Assembly: GCF_000712295.1 (NCBI RefSeq)
Contig: NZ_JMKI01000021.1
Span: forward strand, 1-64,000
Length of the DNA stretch: 64,000 nucleotides
From: Synergistes jonesii
GTDB taxonomy: Bacteria; Synergistota; Synergistia; Synergistales; Synergistaceae
Reading direction: 5' to 3'
Numbering within the stretch: position 1 is the first letter of the stretch; the number at the start of each line of letters is the position of its first letter. Positions 8,396 to 16,911 of the stretch are shown here, piece by piece. The translations under genes and the position numbers were made by a program. The notes under the pieces are model-generated. The model was not told the origin of the DNA. It worked only from the letters and a program-made list of their open reading frames with translations, and ran no database searches.

Positions 8396-9211
8396 CCAAT
8401 TTATTTCGGCTTTCCTGCGCGCCGGATACTGTCTGACGGGGCGCAGCTGCGGAAGCCCCATCATCTGCGCGCCGCATATATATTCCTCCTCTTTTATGCC
8501 GAGGAAGTCGCGCAGCGGCGCGAAATTCCTCGCCGCCGTCGTAAAGTAGCCTCCCCAGCAGCAGCCTACTCCGAGCGCGTGAGCGGCGAGCTCGAGGTAG
8601 GTCAGCGCGATCGTTCCGTCCTCAGGCCAGCGGTGCTCCTTCGGCACGACCGCGGCTGCGACGTGCGGCGCGCCGCGCAGAAGCCCGTCCTCCCCGGACT
8701 TCGCTTTCGCGATCATCGCGGCGCCGAGAAGCGCCGCGCGTGACGTCGGATTTTTGAAAATCAGCTCTCTGAACCAGCAGAGGATCAGATTCGCCACTTC
8801 TTTAGTCTTTTCCGGCGTTTCCGTCACGATCCAGCGGACGGGCTGAAGGTTGACGGCGCTCGGGGCCTGGCTCACCGCGTCGAAAATTTTATCGAATATC
8901 CCGCGCGGCAGGGGCTCGTCTTTGAATCTCCTGACGCTGCGCCGCGTCTTTAAAAAATTCAGCGCCGCATCCGGCGACGGCGTTTCGATGTCGGCTGCGC
9001 TGACGACTTTTTCAGCGTCCATGAAGGAGAGCATATCCGCGCCGGCCGGGCAGAAGACGACGCACTGCCCGCACTCTATACAGCGCTCCCTGCGCCTCTC
9101 GGATATCTGCGGGAAGCCGAAGTCATCCGGCTCGATGGCGTCCGCAGGACACACCTTTGCGCATAATCCGCACTTCGTGCATTTACTTTCGTCGACGGAA
9201 AGCCCGCCCAT
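8390..9211 (-). CDS. Nitroreductase-family protein with N-terminal 2x[4Fe-4S] ferredoxin domain
   Basis: 273 residues from the ATG of MGGLSVDES, which has GGAG 9 nt upstream; an ATG 33 nt earlier has a weaker site. The N-terminal domain carries CTKCGLCAKVCP and CIECGQCVVFCP. It is followed by an FMN-binding nitroreductase domain (TRRSVRRFKDEPLP, then AAHALGVGCCWGGYF). This ferredoxin-nitroreductase fusion is common in anaerobes, where ferredoxin probably donates electrons directly to the flavin. The physiological substrate is unknown. Confidence 0.88.
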   Translation of the reverse strand: MGGLSVDESKCTKCGLCAKVCPADAIEPDDFGFPQISERRRERCIECGQCVVFCPAGADMLSFMDAEKVVSAADIETPSPDAALNFLKTRRSVRRFKDEPLPRGIFDKIFDAVSQAPSAVNLQPVRWIVTETPEKTKEVANLILCWFRELIFKNPTSRAALLGAAMIAKAKSGEDGLLRGAPHVAAAVVPKEHRWPEDGTIALTYLELAAHALGVGCCWGGYFTTAARNFAPLRDFLGIKEEEYICGAQMMGLPQLRPVRQYPARRKAEINWL

Positions 9212-9364
9212 GAGAATCACGCTCCGTTCGATACGTTTAAACATTTCAATTCTATCACTACGCCGCTCTTTTCAGCGCGCTTTTAAGCCGCACGTTCGCG
9301 CTCTTTTCGATTATGGTCTATAATTTAGCTTCAGGCAAATATGATTTGCTGGAGGTAATGCACG

Positions 9365-10900
9365 ATGAAAAAATTAACCGCCCTTGCGGCTGCGCTGTTT
9401 CTTTCGATATGCGCCACCGCGTTTGCCGAGACCGCGGCGCTGATACCGCCCTTTCACTGGACCTATCACTCGCTTTCAAGCCTGCACGCTGCCGGACTGA
9501 TAAACGAAGAGATCGTGCCGGGAAAGAGCGCCTTCACGCCGGAGCAGGTCTGCTCGCTCGTCGTAATGGCGCTGAAGCGCGCGGAAAACGACCCTTCGAA
9601 GCTCGGCGACGCCGAGCTCTCCGCGATGCGCCAGCTCACCAGCGCGTACCGCGATCACTTCAAGCTCGCCGGCTATCAGTACGAGGTTATACGCAACGAT
9701 ATCGAAATCGCCGCGCTTAACGCTGGGCTCACGGCGATGGAGACGAACGGCGCCGCGCACGAAGCGCGGACACTTTCATCGGAGGCCGCACGCTCCGTGA
9801 ACAAGTTCACCTTCGGCCTCTATAGGCAGGCCGCGCTGTCGGGCGGGAATAACAGTTTCTTCATTTCGCCCTACAGCGTGTCGACGGCTCTAGCAATGAC
9901 CTACGCGGGCGCGCGCGGAGCGACGGAGCGTGAAATGGAGGAGGCCCTCTTCTTCTCGCCGGAGATACATAAAAGCATGGGCGCGCTGATAAGCGAGATA
10001 AACAACGTGCCGCAGGACGTCGCTCAAGTGAGCTGCGCCAACGCGCTGTGGCCGGCGAAGAACGAAAAGATTCTACCGGATTTCGCTCATACGGTCCGCG
10101 AATATTACGGCGCGGAGCTCACACCGCTCGACTACGCCGGAGCGCCGGAGGGCTCGCGCAGGCGCGTGAACAAATGGGTCGAAAAGATGACGAAGCAGAA
10201 GATAAAAGACCTCGTCCCAGCCGGCGCGTTCACGAGGGAGACGCTGCTCACGCTGACGAACGCGGTATATTTCAAATCGTCGTGGCTTGAGGAGTTCCAG
10301 CCGGAGGACACATTGCCGCGCCCCTTCTGGCCCGACGGGGAACATTCCGTCAATGTGGTCACCATGCGCCGGCGCGGAGAGGCGCTAAACTACGCCAAGC
10401 TGCCGGAATGCGAAATCATCGAGATGCCTTACAAGGGCAGGCGCTTTTCGATGTTCGTGATCCTGCCCGACAAAAGAAACGGCTTCGACGCGGCGGAAGA
10501 GATGCTGAGCGCGGAACAGCTCACGAAATGGCGCGAAAAAATGGCGCCGCGCGCGGTAGAGATATTCATGCCGAAATTCAAGCAGGAAAGCAGCTACGAG
10601 CTCACCTCGATGCTGTCGAGGCTGGGCATATCGTCGGCATTTTCACCTTCGGCCGACTTCTCCGCCGTCACGGGGACCGGCGGCGTCCACATCGACAAGG
10701 CGCTGCACAAGACCTTCATAGACGTCGCCGAGGAGGGGACGGAGGCGGCGGCCGCGACCGCGATAATAATGAAGCGCACGTCGCTTGCAGAGCGTCCGGC
10801 GGACGTCGTGACTTTTCGCGCGGACCATCCGTTCGTCTATCTGATTACGGAAAACAACAGCGGCGCGATACTCTTTATAGGAAGGTACATGAAGCCGTAG
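9365..10900 (+). CDS. Secreted serpin with N-terminal SLH-like segment
   Basis: 511 residues. It has a signal peptide (MKKLTALAAALFLSICATAFA). An S-layer-homology-like stretch covers about residues 30-75 (HWTYHSLSSLHAAGLINEE...FTPEQVCSLVVMAL), then a full serpin domain from about 140. The reactive-centre hinge EEGTEAAAATA (456-466) has the small residues required for loop insertion, so it should be inhibitory. The loop then reads IIMKRTSLAERP, and the ending FRADHPFVYLI is classical. P1 is ambiguous because the loop is about three residues longer than in antithrombin; Lys/Arg/Thr around KRTS are candidates, suggesting a trypsin- or subtilisin-like target. An SLH segment would tether it to the envelope. 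Confidence 0.88.
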   Translation: MKKLTALAAALFLSICATAFAETAALIPPFHWTYHSLSSLHAAGLINEEIVPGKSAFTPEQVCSLVVMALKRAENDPSKLGDAELSAMRQLTSAYRDHFKLAGYQYEVIRNDIEIAALNAGLTAMETNGAAHEARTLSSEAARSVNKFTFGLYRQAALSGGNNSFFISPYSVSTALAMTYAGARGATEREMEEALFFSPEIHKSMGALISEINNVPQDVAQVSCANALWPAKNEKILPDFAHTVREYYGAELTPLDYAGAPEGSRRRVNKWVEKMTKQKIKDLVPAGAFTRETLLTLTNAVYFKSSWLEEFQPEDTLPRPFWPDGEHSVNVVTMRRRGEALNYAKLPECEIIEMPYKGRRFSMFVILPDKRNGFDAAEEMLSAEQLTKWREKMAPRAVEIFMPKFKQESSYELTSMLSRLGISSAFSPSADFSAVTGTGGVHIDKALHKTFIDVAEEGTEAAAATAIIMKRTSLAERPADVVTFRADHPFVYLITENNSGAILFIGRYMKP

Positions 10901-10908
10901 AAAATTCC

Positions 10909-10953
10909 GCGGGTGCGCAGAAGGGCGGCAAGCTTTTACGCGCCCGCGCTTTT
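10909..10953 (+). terminator. Probable terminator after the serpin gene
   Basis: GCGGGTGCG (10909-10917) can pair with CGCGCCCGC (10939-10947), allowing one mismatch, followed by GCTTTT. The loop is long and the T-run short, so strength is uncertain. Confidence 0.45.
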
Positions 10954-10981
10954 AGCGAAAATGGAGCCGCCGTCGCCGCGG

Positions 10982-11458
10982 TTACTTCAACGGTAAACTT
11001 TTCATGAGCCGCAGCGATGGGTGCTGGCTCAATAAGCGATATTCTCTTGATGTCTTTGGAATGTTCATTTTATCCGAAGCAAGCCAGTACAGTTTGCCGT
11101 CGGGCCCCTTCATCTCCCATAGTTCAGTCGCGCGGGACACGGCCCATTCCTTTAAGAACTTGGCCTTTGCGATAATCCTGCTTACTTCTTTGGACGTCGC
11201 CGAATGTATTTCTATAAAATAAACTTTCTCCGACGCGCCTTGTAAATGGCCTACCACATAATCCCATCTGTTGTCGTTGGGATATTTGGCTGCAAGGTCG
11301 CCGTCGATGTCAATGCTTCCGCTCACAGAGCCGTCTTCGACCGTGATCTTCGGTCGGTATTTTTTCGGCAGGGCGTCAAGCGAGTTTTTTACGTTCAAAC
11401 GGTCCTGGGAAAGCGACGCGGCTTTTGCCAGCGTCAGCGGATTCTTATTTGCCGGCAT
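10982..11458 (-). CDS. Small hypothetical protein partnered with an AAA ATPase
   Basis: 158 residues, family not identified with certainty. The core reads RWDYVVGHLQGASEKVYFIEIH then SATSKEVSRIIAKAKFLKEW. That is an Asp-containing strand, a strand with ExH, and a helix carrying lysines, with a loose resemblance to a PD-(D/E)XK nuclease fold; this is inference only. No signal peptide or membrane segment is visible. Its first 14 nt overlap the end of the ATPase gene, so the two are translationally coupled and probably work as a pair. Confidence 0.6.
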   Translation of the reverse strand: MPANKNPLTLAKAASLSQDRLNVKNSLDALPKKYRPKITVEDGSVSGSIDIDGDLAAKYPNDNRWDYVVGHLQGASEKVYFIEIHSATSKEVSRIIAKAKFLKEWAVSRATELWEMKGPDGKLYWLASDKMNIPKTSREYRLLSQHPSLRLMKSLPLK

Positions 11459-12650
11459 TTTCCGATCTTTCCACGGCGTCCGCGACTACATCCGCCGCAT
11501 GTCCGCTGAAGCCGGAGAGTCCGCCCCAACCGGATATTTTCTCGTCATCGTCGCCCGGGTCGAGAATCGATATGTCTTTCGTCTTCACGAAAGCGTTCTC
11601 AGCGTTATCATAATAAAAGTAATATGTGCTGAACGATTTTTCCAGCAGGGACACAAGCATATCATACGTTCCACCCGAAGACTGCTGCCGCAGAAAGAAA
11701 AGTTTTTGCAGCAGCGCCGTTTTCTCCGGAGTACTAAGTTTTTTCTGCGCCTTTATCGTCCTAACGGCCCAGACTATGTCGAGCACGCTCGGCGAATGGG
11801 TCGAGAGTATTACTTTATACCCCCTGGAGAGCAGGTCAGCCGTCAGCGTCATGACAGCAAAAATCGCCTTTGGGTGAAGCCCCATCTCCGGTTCTTCGAT
11901 CACAACGCAGTCGAAACGCTCATCTTTTGTACTTTTTCCGCCCGGGAGCAGTTCGTAGCAGCCGAGCAAAAGCGGGAAAAATTCTCTCTGCCCGGCGGAC
12001 CACGCCATATACGATATACCCGGCGAATCTTCTTCGCCACCTCTGATCCTCAAGCGCAGTTCCTTTTGTCCCGCGGCGGAAATCTGCGATACCGACGCGT
12101 CATGGAATATAGCTTCGTTCAACGCGTCTTTAACGGGCTGCTTCAGTTTGCCGGAAAGAGGAAAGAGCGTTTCTCTGTTTTTAGCGTTTTTATCGATATA
12201 AAGGCGAAGATGTTCGCTGAAATTTTTTACCGCGAACGGAGTCCCGCTGTCATAAGCCCTGAAGGGTTCCGGCCTGCCGTAAGGCATCGTCAGCGCTCTC
12301 TGGGCCGGGATATAGTACACCGATTCCGCCGCTGCTCTTTTGCCGCCGCTCTGCATACGCGCGGAAAACTTCCTGTCGGGGGGAGTTATCCGGACGTTGC
12401 TGCCGCTTCTCCACAGCTGTTTCGTGCCGCTTCCCATATATACGGAAATGAGATCGGCGTTATCATTCTGATTCCAGTCTTGCCCAAAATCAGCCATAGT
12501 ATTTTTTATATATTCCTGATCTTTGCATAGCTTGAAAAGCTGCAAAAATATGCTCTTGCCGCTTCCCTGAGCGCCGACAAGCACTGTGAGGTCTCCGAAT
12601 TTTACTTTGGCTTCCGCGATCTGCCCGACATTTTTCACGCTGAAAAGCAT
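11445..12650 (-). CDS. AAA/ABC-type ATPase (AAA_15/AAA_21 class)
   Basis: About 401 residues from the ATG of MLFSVKNVGQIAEAK, which has GAGGTGAG just upstream; a longer frame lacks a site. Walker A is GAQGSGKS near residue 26, the ABC-like signature is WSAGQREFFPLLLG, Walker B is IEEPEMGLHP, and the H-loop is STHSP. This is the SMC/OLD-like standalone ATPase architecture seen in many two-gene defence or DNA-repair modules. No TOPRIM or nuclease domain is fused; the coupled 158-residue partner may supply the effector. The function is not established. Confidence 0.8.
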   Translation of the reverse strand: MLFSVKNVGQIAEAKVKFGDLTVLVGAQGSGKSIFLQLFKLCKDQEYIKNTMADFGQDWNQNDNADLISVYMGSGTKQLWRSGSNVRITPPDRKFSARMQSGGKRAAAESVYYIPAQRALTMPYGRPEPFRAYDSGTPFAVKNFSEHLRLYIDKNAKNRETLFPLSGKLKQPVKDALNEAIFHDASVSQISAAGQKELRLRIRGGEEDSPGISYMAWSAGQREFFPLLLGCYELLPGGKSTKDERFDCVVIEEPEMGLHPKAIFAVMTLTADLLSRGYKVILSTHSPSVLDIVWAVRTIKAQKKLSTPEKTALLQKLFFLRQQSSGGTYDMLVSLLEKSFSTYYFYYDNAENAFVKTKDISILDPGDDDEKISGWGGLSGFSGHAADVVADAVERSENAGK

Positions 12651-12777
12651 TTTCTCACCTCGTTCAGTAGCAACGGCGCCGATTTTCATCATTATAACAT
12701 ACGCCCGCCGACGTCATTGTCTCAGGCAAAAAATACCAGCACCGGCTGGACGATGTCCTGATATCGGAGACCGCGCG

Positions 12778-14211
12778 CTATTCGTAGTCCTTTGCCGCCG
12801 GTTGCGTTTCTTCCTCTTCGGCCATCTCTTCCCCGGCCGGCAGCCGCTGGACGTCCGTCAGCGCGCGTTTGATGGCTTTCGTGCGGGTCCCGGCCTTGTC
12901 GAGCTCTTTGGCCGCGTCGTCTATTTTTTTCCTCGTCTTATCCAATATGTCTCCGAATTTTTCAAACTCGCTCTTGACCTTGCCGAGAAGCTCCCAAACC
13001 TCGCTCGAACGCTTTTCTATAGCGAGCGTGCGGAAACCCATCTGCAGACTGTTCAGCAGCGCACAGACCGTCGCCGGCCCGGCGGGGACGACGCGGAAGT
13101 CGCGAGACATCTGCTCGCAGAGGCCGTCGATGCGCAGCACCTCGGCGTAAAGCCCCTCTATCGGCAGATAGAGAATGCCGAAGTCCGTCGTGTAAGGCGG
13201 CTCGATATATTTCGCGTGTATCTCCTTCGCCTCTTCGAGCACGCGCGCGCGCAGAGCCTTGCGCGCTTCGGCGACCGCCGCGGCGTCGCCCTCTTCGGAG
13301 GCCGAAACGAGGCGCCTGTAATCCTCTATCGGGAATTTCGAGTCTATCGGCAGGTAGACGCTGCCGGAGCCCTCCGAGCCGGGCAGGATTATCGCGAATT
13401 CGACCCTTTCGGAGCTTCCGGGGCGCGTCGCCACGTTCTCCGCGTACTGCTCATTCGTCAGCACCTGCGCGAGAAGCGCGTGAAGCTGCATCTCCCCCCA
13501 CGTGCCGCGCACCTTGACGTTAGAGAGGACCTTTCTCAGGTCGCCTACGTCGGTGGTCAGCGCGCGCATCTCGCCGAGTCCCTTGTGCACGAGCTCGAGG
13601 CGCTCGGATACAGTAGCGAAGGCCTCTCCGAGGCGCCTTTCAAGCGTGGAATGTAGCTGTTCGTCGACGGTGGCGCGCATCTTTTCGAGCTTTTCCTCGT
13701 TGCTCTTGCTGATCTCGATCAGACGCTGCTCGACGACCGAGCGAAGCGCCTCGAGCTTTTCCTCGTTGAGCCTGCTGATGTTCGCGAGTTGCTGGGAAAA
13801 TGCCGAGAGACTCTCGCTCTGGCTGTCGCCCATTTCCTTGACGCGCGCCGCCTGGGCGTCGCCGAGCCCCGTGATCTGCTGAGAGAAGGCCGTAAAGTTC
13901 TCGCGCTGCGCGTCTCCTATCTCCTTTATGCGCTTCGCCTGTGTGTCCCCAAAGCTTTCGATCGCGCGCGACTGTTCGCTGCGCGCGTCGAGCGCGGCCT
14001 CGCGCTGTTCCTTGCGCATCGACGCGAAGCCGTCGTCTATGCGCTGCTCCGCGTCGCCGAGGCGTTCCTCGGCCTTCTGAAGGCGCGAAAGCACTTCGCG
14101 CGCGGTCTGTTCCATCGCCCCGGCGCTTTCGCGGAAGCGGGAGAGGGACATTACGATATAAATTCCTGCGAGCACGGCGATAGCCGCCGCACCGATAAGT
14201 ATCTGCGGCAT
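12778..14211 (-). CDS. rmuC: DNA recombination protein RmuC
   Basis: 477 residues. An N-terminal membrane helix (ILIGAAAIAVLAGIYIVMSL) precedes a long coiled coil over about residues 25-200, which contains near-repeats (FGDTQAKRIKEIGDAQ, GLGDAQAARVKEMGDSQ). The RmuC nuclease-like domain follows (GTWGEMQLHALLAQVLTNEQY, LPIDSKFPIEDYRRL, ILYLPIEGLYAEVLR). RmuC limits inversions at short inverted repeats in E. coli; its biochemical activity is not firmly known. It lies 38 nt downstream of the response regulator and could share its transcript. Confidence 0.9.
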   Translation of the reverse strand: MPQILIGAAAIAVLAGIYIVMSLSRFRESAGAMEQTAREVLSRLQKAEERLGDAEQRIDDGFASMRKEQREAALDARSEQSRAIESFGDTQAKRIKEIGDAQRENFTAFSQQITGLGDAQAARVKEMGDSQSESLSAFSQQLANISRLNEEKLEALRSVVEQRLIEISKSNEEKLEKMRATVDEQLHSTLERRLGEAFATVSERLELVHKGLGEMRALTTDVGDLRKVLSNVKVRGTWGEMQLHALLAQVLTNEQYAENVATRPGSSERVEFAIILPGSEGSGSVYLPIDSKFPIEDYRRLVSASEEGDAAAVAEARKALRARVLEEAKEIHAKYIEPPYTTDFGILYLPIEGLYAEVLRIDGLCEQMSRDFRVVPAGPATVCALLNSLQMGFRTLAIEKRSSEVWELLGKVKSEFEKFGDILDKTRKKIDDAAKELDKAGTRTKAIKRALTDVQRLPAGEEMAEEEETQPAAKDYE

Positions 14212-14249
14212 TTAGAAACACGCTCCTCGGCAACAATTATATACTATCG

Positions 14250-14897
14250 CTAATCGAGCGCCAAAAATCCCTCGCGTATCGCGTATTTCGTCAGCTCGGC
14301 CGTGCTGTTGCAGCCGAGCTTGTCCATAATACGGCGGCGGTGTGTGTCCACAGTGTTTTTGCTTATGCAGAGGGTGTCCGCGATCTGCTTGCCGGTGCGT
14401 CCCTTGACGAGCAGGCGCAGCACCTCTATCTCACGTTCGGATAGGGGCGAATCGCTTTTGACGCTTTCGTTTAAAAGCAGCCGCAGGTAATCTTCGACAA
14501 GCACGTTGCAGGCCTTGGACGAAAGGTAAATGTCGCCGCGGCTCACCGTGCGCACGGCTTCAAGCATCGTCTCCGGCGAGCTCTCCTTCAAAATATAACC
14601 GCGCGCGCCGGCCTTCAGCGCCTCGGCGATGAAGCGCCTGTCGTTGTGCATAGAAAGCACGAGCACGCATATCTCAGGGTGTTCGGCGCAGATCGCGCCG
14701 GTGGCCGAAATGCCGTTCATGTTCGGCATAGTGACGTCCATAAGGACTACGTCGGGCAGTATCTTCCGCACCGCCTCGACGGCCTCCGCGCCGTCAGAGG
14801 CCGTGCCGGCTATTTCGATATCCTCTTCTCCGTTGAGTAGGCTCTTCAGCCCCTCACGGAAGAGCTCGTGGTCGTCGGCAATAAAAAGTCTTATCAT
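14250..14897 (-). CDS. NarL/LuxR-type response regulator
   Basis: 215 residues. The receiver domain has the acidic pair DD (8-9), the phosphoacceptor D54 (DVVLMDVTMPNMNG) and the conserved Lys in ILKESSPETM. The C-terminal LuxR helix-turn-helix is SEREIEVLRLLVKGRTGKQIADTL...TVDTHRRRIMDKLG. It is the partner of the histidine kinase two nucleotides upstream. Its targets are not apparent; no obvious secretion or nitrate genes adjoin. Confidence 0.92.
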   Translation of the reverse strand: MIRLFIADDHELFREGLKSLLNGEEDIEIAGTASDGAEAVEAVRKILPDVVLMDVTMPNMNGISATGAICAEHPEICVLVLSMHNDRRFIAEALKAGARGYILKESSPETMLEAVRTVSRGDIYLSSKACNVLVEDYLRLLLNESVKSDSPLSEREIEVLRLLVKGRTGKQIADTLCISKNTVDTHRRRIMDKLGCNSTAELTKYAIREGFLALD

Positions 14898-14899
14898 TC

Positions 14900-16012
14900 T
14901 TATATCTCACCGTTTTTTTCGTTTTCTATCTTGAGCGGCGCGAGCAGCGAGACTATCGTACCGTCCTTGTTCGACACTATCCGCATGTCTCCGCCGATAT
15001 GCAGCAGCCGTTCCCTGATGCTGAAGAGCCCAAGCCCGGACTTGCGTCCGCCCGCTGTATATTTTTTCTTCATCCCGACTCCGTCGTCCTCTATCACGAC
15101 CTGTATCTTGTTCGGGCCTCTGTTTACGCTGATGTGCACAGCGGATGCCTGCGCGTGCTTGATGACGTTTATCAGAAGCTCGCGCGACATCCTGTAGAGG
15201 ATTATGCAGACAGCGTCGTCGGCGGAAAAATCTTTTTCGCAGCCGCCGCGCGTCGCGACGTACCATTTTATCCCTCTGGGCGTCAGCAGCTTGTCGGCGA
15301 GGGCTTCGAGCGCCGGAGTGATGCCGACCTCAAGAAGTATCGGCGGGCTTAGCTCGAATATCAGCTCGCGGCTTTCGGCGATCATTTTTTCCGTCGATTC
15401 GATCGCGCCGGATAAAATTTTATCCGCCTCTTCGCCGCTGCCGAAATTTTTTTCTTTCAGCTTACGCAGGTCGAGCAGCAGCGAGAGCAGCGAATGTCCT
15501 ATGCTGTCGTGCAGGTCGGTCGCGATCTCGCGTCTCGTCGTCTCTTCGCTTATCGTCAGCTTAGTCGCCAGTTCGCGCAGCATAGAGCGGTAGCCGAGAA
15601 GCTTCTTCTGGCTTTCCTCAAGCTCCATCTCGGATTTTTTCAGCTCGGTCCTGTCGAGAAATATCGTCGCGGCCATGTTGTTCGACAGCGGGAAGGCAAT
15701 CGCCTCAAGATATTTTCCCGTGACGGAGCTCTCGCTTTCGCAGTGCACCGCGCGATTCTCGCCGACGCATTCTTCTATTATCTGATGCCAGCAGGGCTCC
15801 GCGTCGGGCCATACCTGCGCGAAGCTTTTACCTATCACCTCCTCGCGCTTCACCTTGTTGACCTTTTCATAAGCGTCGTTGACATCAACGTAGACGAGGG
15901 CGGCGGCTCCGCACTCGGCGATATCCGGCAATACCCTGTAGAGCGCTATCGGATTGAACGTCTGCTCGAAGAAGAATTTTTCAAAAAAATTGTTTTCCTT
16001 TAACCCGGCCAC
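14900..16012 (-). CDS. Cytoplasmic sensor histidine kinase, PAS + HisKA_3 + HATPase
   Basis: 370 residues from a GTG (VAGLKENN) with AAAGGGAG 7 nt upstream; a longer TTG start exists but has a poor site. It has an N-terminal PAS domain (PIALYRVLP...VYVDVNDAYEKVNKVKREEVIGKSFAQVWP). The HisKA_3 dimerisation helix holds the phospho-His in ATDLHDSIGHSLLSLLLDL, and the ATPase domain shows RELLINVIKHAQAS and IEDDGVGM. No transmembrane segment is visible, so the signal is cytoplasmic. It pairs with the NarL-type regulator downstream. Confidence 0.88.
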   Translation of the reverse strand: MAGLKENNFFEKFFFEQTFNPIALYRVLPDIAECGAAALVYVDVNDAYEKVNKVKREEVIGKSFAQVWPDAEPCWHQIIEECVGENRAVHCESESSVTGKYLEAIAFPLSNNMAATIFLDRTELKKSEMELEESQKKLLGYRSMLRELATKLTISEETTRREIATDLHDSIGHSLLSLLLDLRKLKEKNFGSGEEADKILSGAIESTEKMIAESRELIFELSPPILLEVGITPALEALADKLLTPRGIKWYVATRGGCEKDFSADDAVCIILYRMSRELLINVIKHAQASAVHISVNRGPNKIQVVIEDDGVGMKKKYTAGGRKSGLGLFSIRERLLHIGGDMRIVSNKDGTIVSLLAPLKIENEKNGEI

Positions 16013-16097
16013 TCCCGCACTCCCTTTAAATAAAGAAACGCCAAAGGGCGGCAAAGACCTTTAGCAAAGTTTCGCGAAATTTGCGCGCGCGGAAAAA

Positions 16098-16853
16098 TTA
16101 TCTCCCCCAAGGGCAGGCCGCGAGGCAGAGCCCGCAGCTTCCCAGCCCGTAGACTTTGCCCATGTCATCCCAGAAGTTGAAGCATTTCATCGCGTCGAAG
16201 CGCGCCGAAAGCTCCTCGCTCGGGTCAAAGGCCCTTCCGCGCAGCGCCTCAACAGGGCAGGCATTTTTGCACAGCTCGCAACTTCCGCAGAGATTCGGGA
16301 CCGCTCCGTCGCCCTCCAGGGGCGCGTCCGTCAAAATCGTCCCGAGCCTCATGCGTGGGCCGACCTGTTTGTTGACGATGCTGCAGCTCTTGCCTACCCA
16401 GCCGAGCCCGGCCTTCGCCGCCGCGATTCTGTGGCTGTATATCCCTATCACGTCGAGCTTCATCTTCGGGAGCGAAGATGGGTCGCCTGCTTCGGCGACC
16501 CTCCAGTGCAGTCTTTCAGCGCCGGGCTGCGGGCGGTAGTCCGACGCAGGAACGGGATAGGAACGGAAGCCCGCGCTTTGGAGCCTGTTGGCCGTCAAGG
16601 CCGCGATCCTGTCGATCTCGCGGTTCAACGTGCCGTAGACCGTGATGTAATTGCGCGTGGGGCCGCCTATCTGCTCCTGCACGACCTCTTTTGGGAAAAA
16701 TATCGCGAAGGAGACGGCGGTGGGGAATTCTGCAAAGTAATCTCCGTAGGTCTTTTTTATATAACCGCTCTCGTTCCTCATGTCGGCGATGCCGCAGAGA
16801 TCCGCTCCCTGCGCCTTCACGAACGACGTTATTTCTTCCTTCGAGATACTCAT
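16098..16853 (-). CDS. QueG-like (epoxyqueuosine reductase-related) 4Fe-4S protein
   Basis: 251 residues from ATG MSISKEEI. The N-terminal half resembles the corrinoid-binding region of QueG and reductive dehalogenase relatives (GIYSHRIAAAKAGLGWVGKS). The C-terminal half carries two cluster motifs, CGSCELCKNACP and CGLCLAACPWG. It is shorter than true QueG (about 370 residues, with HEAT repeats), so it is more likely one of the short paralogues of unknown substrate found in anaerobes. It follows the hypothetical gene downstream of the BCCT transporter by 58 nt. Confidence 0.75.
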   Translation of the reverse strand: MSISKEEITSFVKAQGADLCGIADMRNESGYIKKTYGDYFAEFPTAVSFAIFFPKEVVQEQIGGPTRNYITVYGTLNREIDRIAALTANRLQSAGFRSYPVPASDYRPQPGAERLHWRVAEAGDPSSLPKMKLDVIGIYSHRIAAAKAGLGWVGKSCSIVNKQVGPRMRLGTILTDAPLEGDGAVPNLCGSCELCKNACPVEALRGRAFDPSEELSARFDAMKCFNFWDDMGKVYGLGSCGLCLAACPWGR

Positions 16854-16911
16854 GCAAGCGACGCCTCCAGTCAACTCATTATTTCAACGGTACCACTATT
16901 TTACTATAAAA

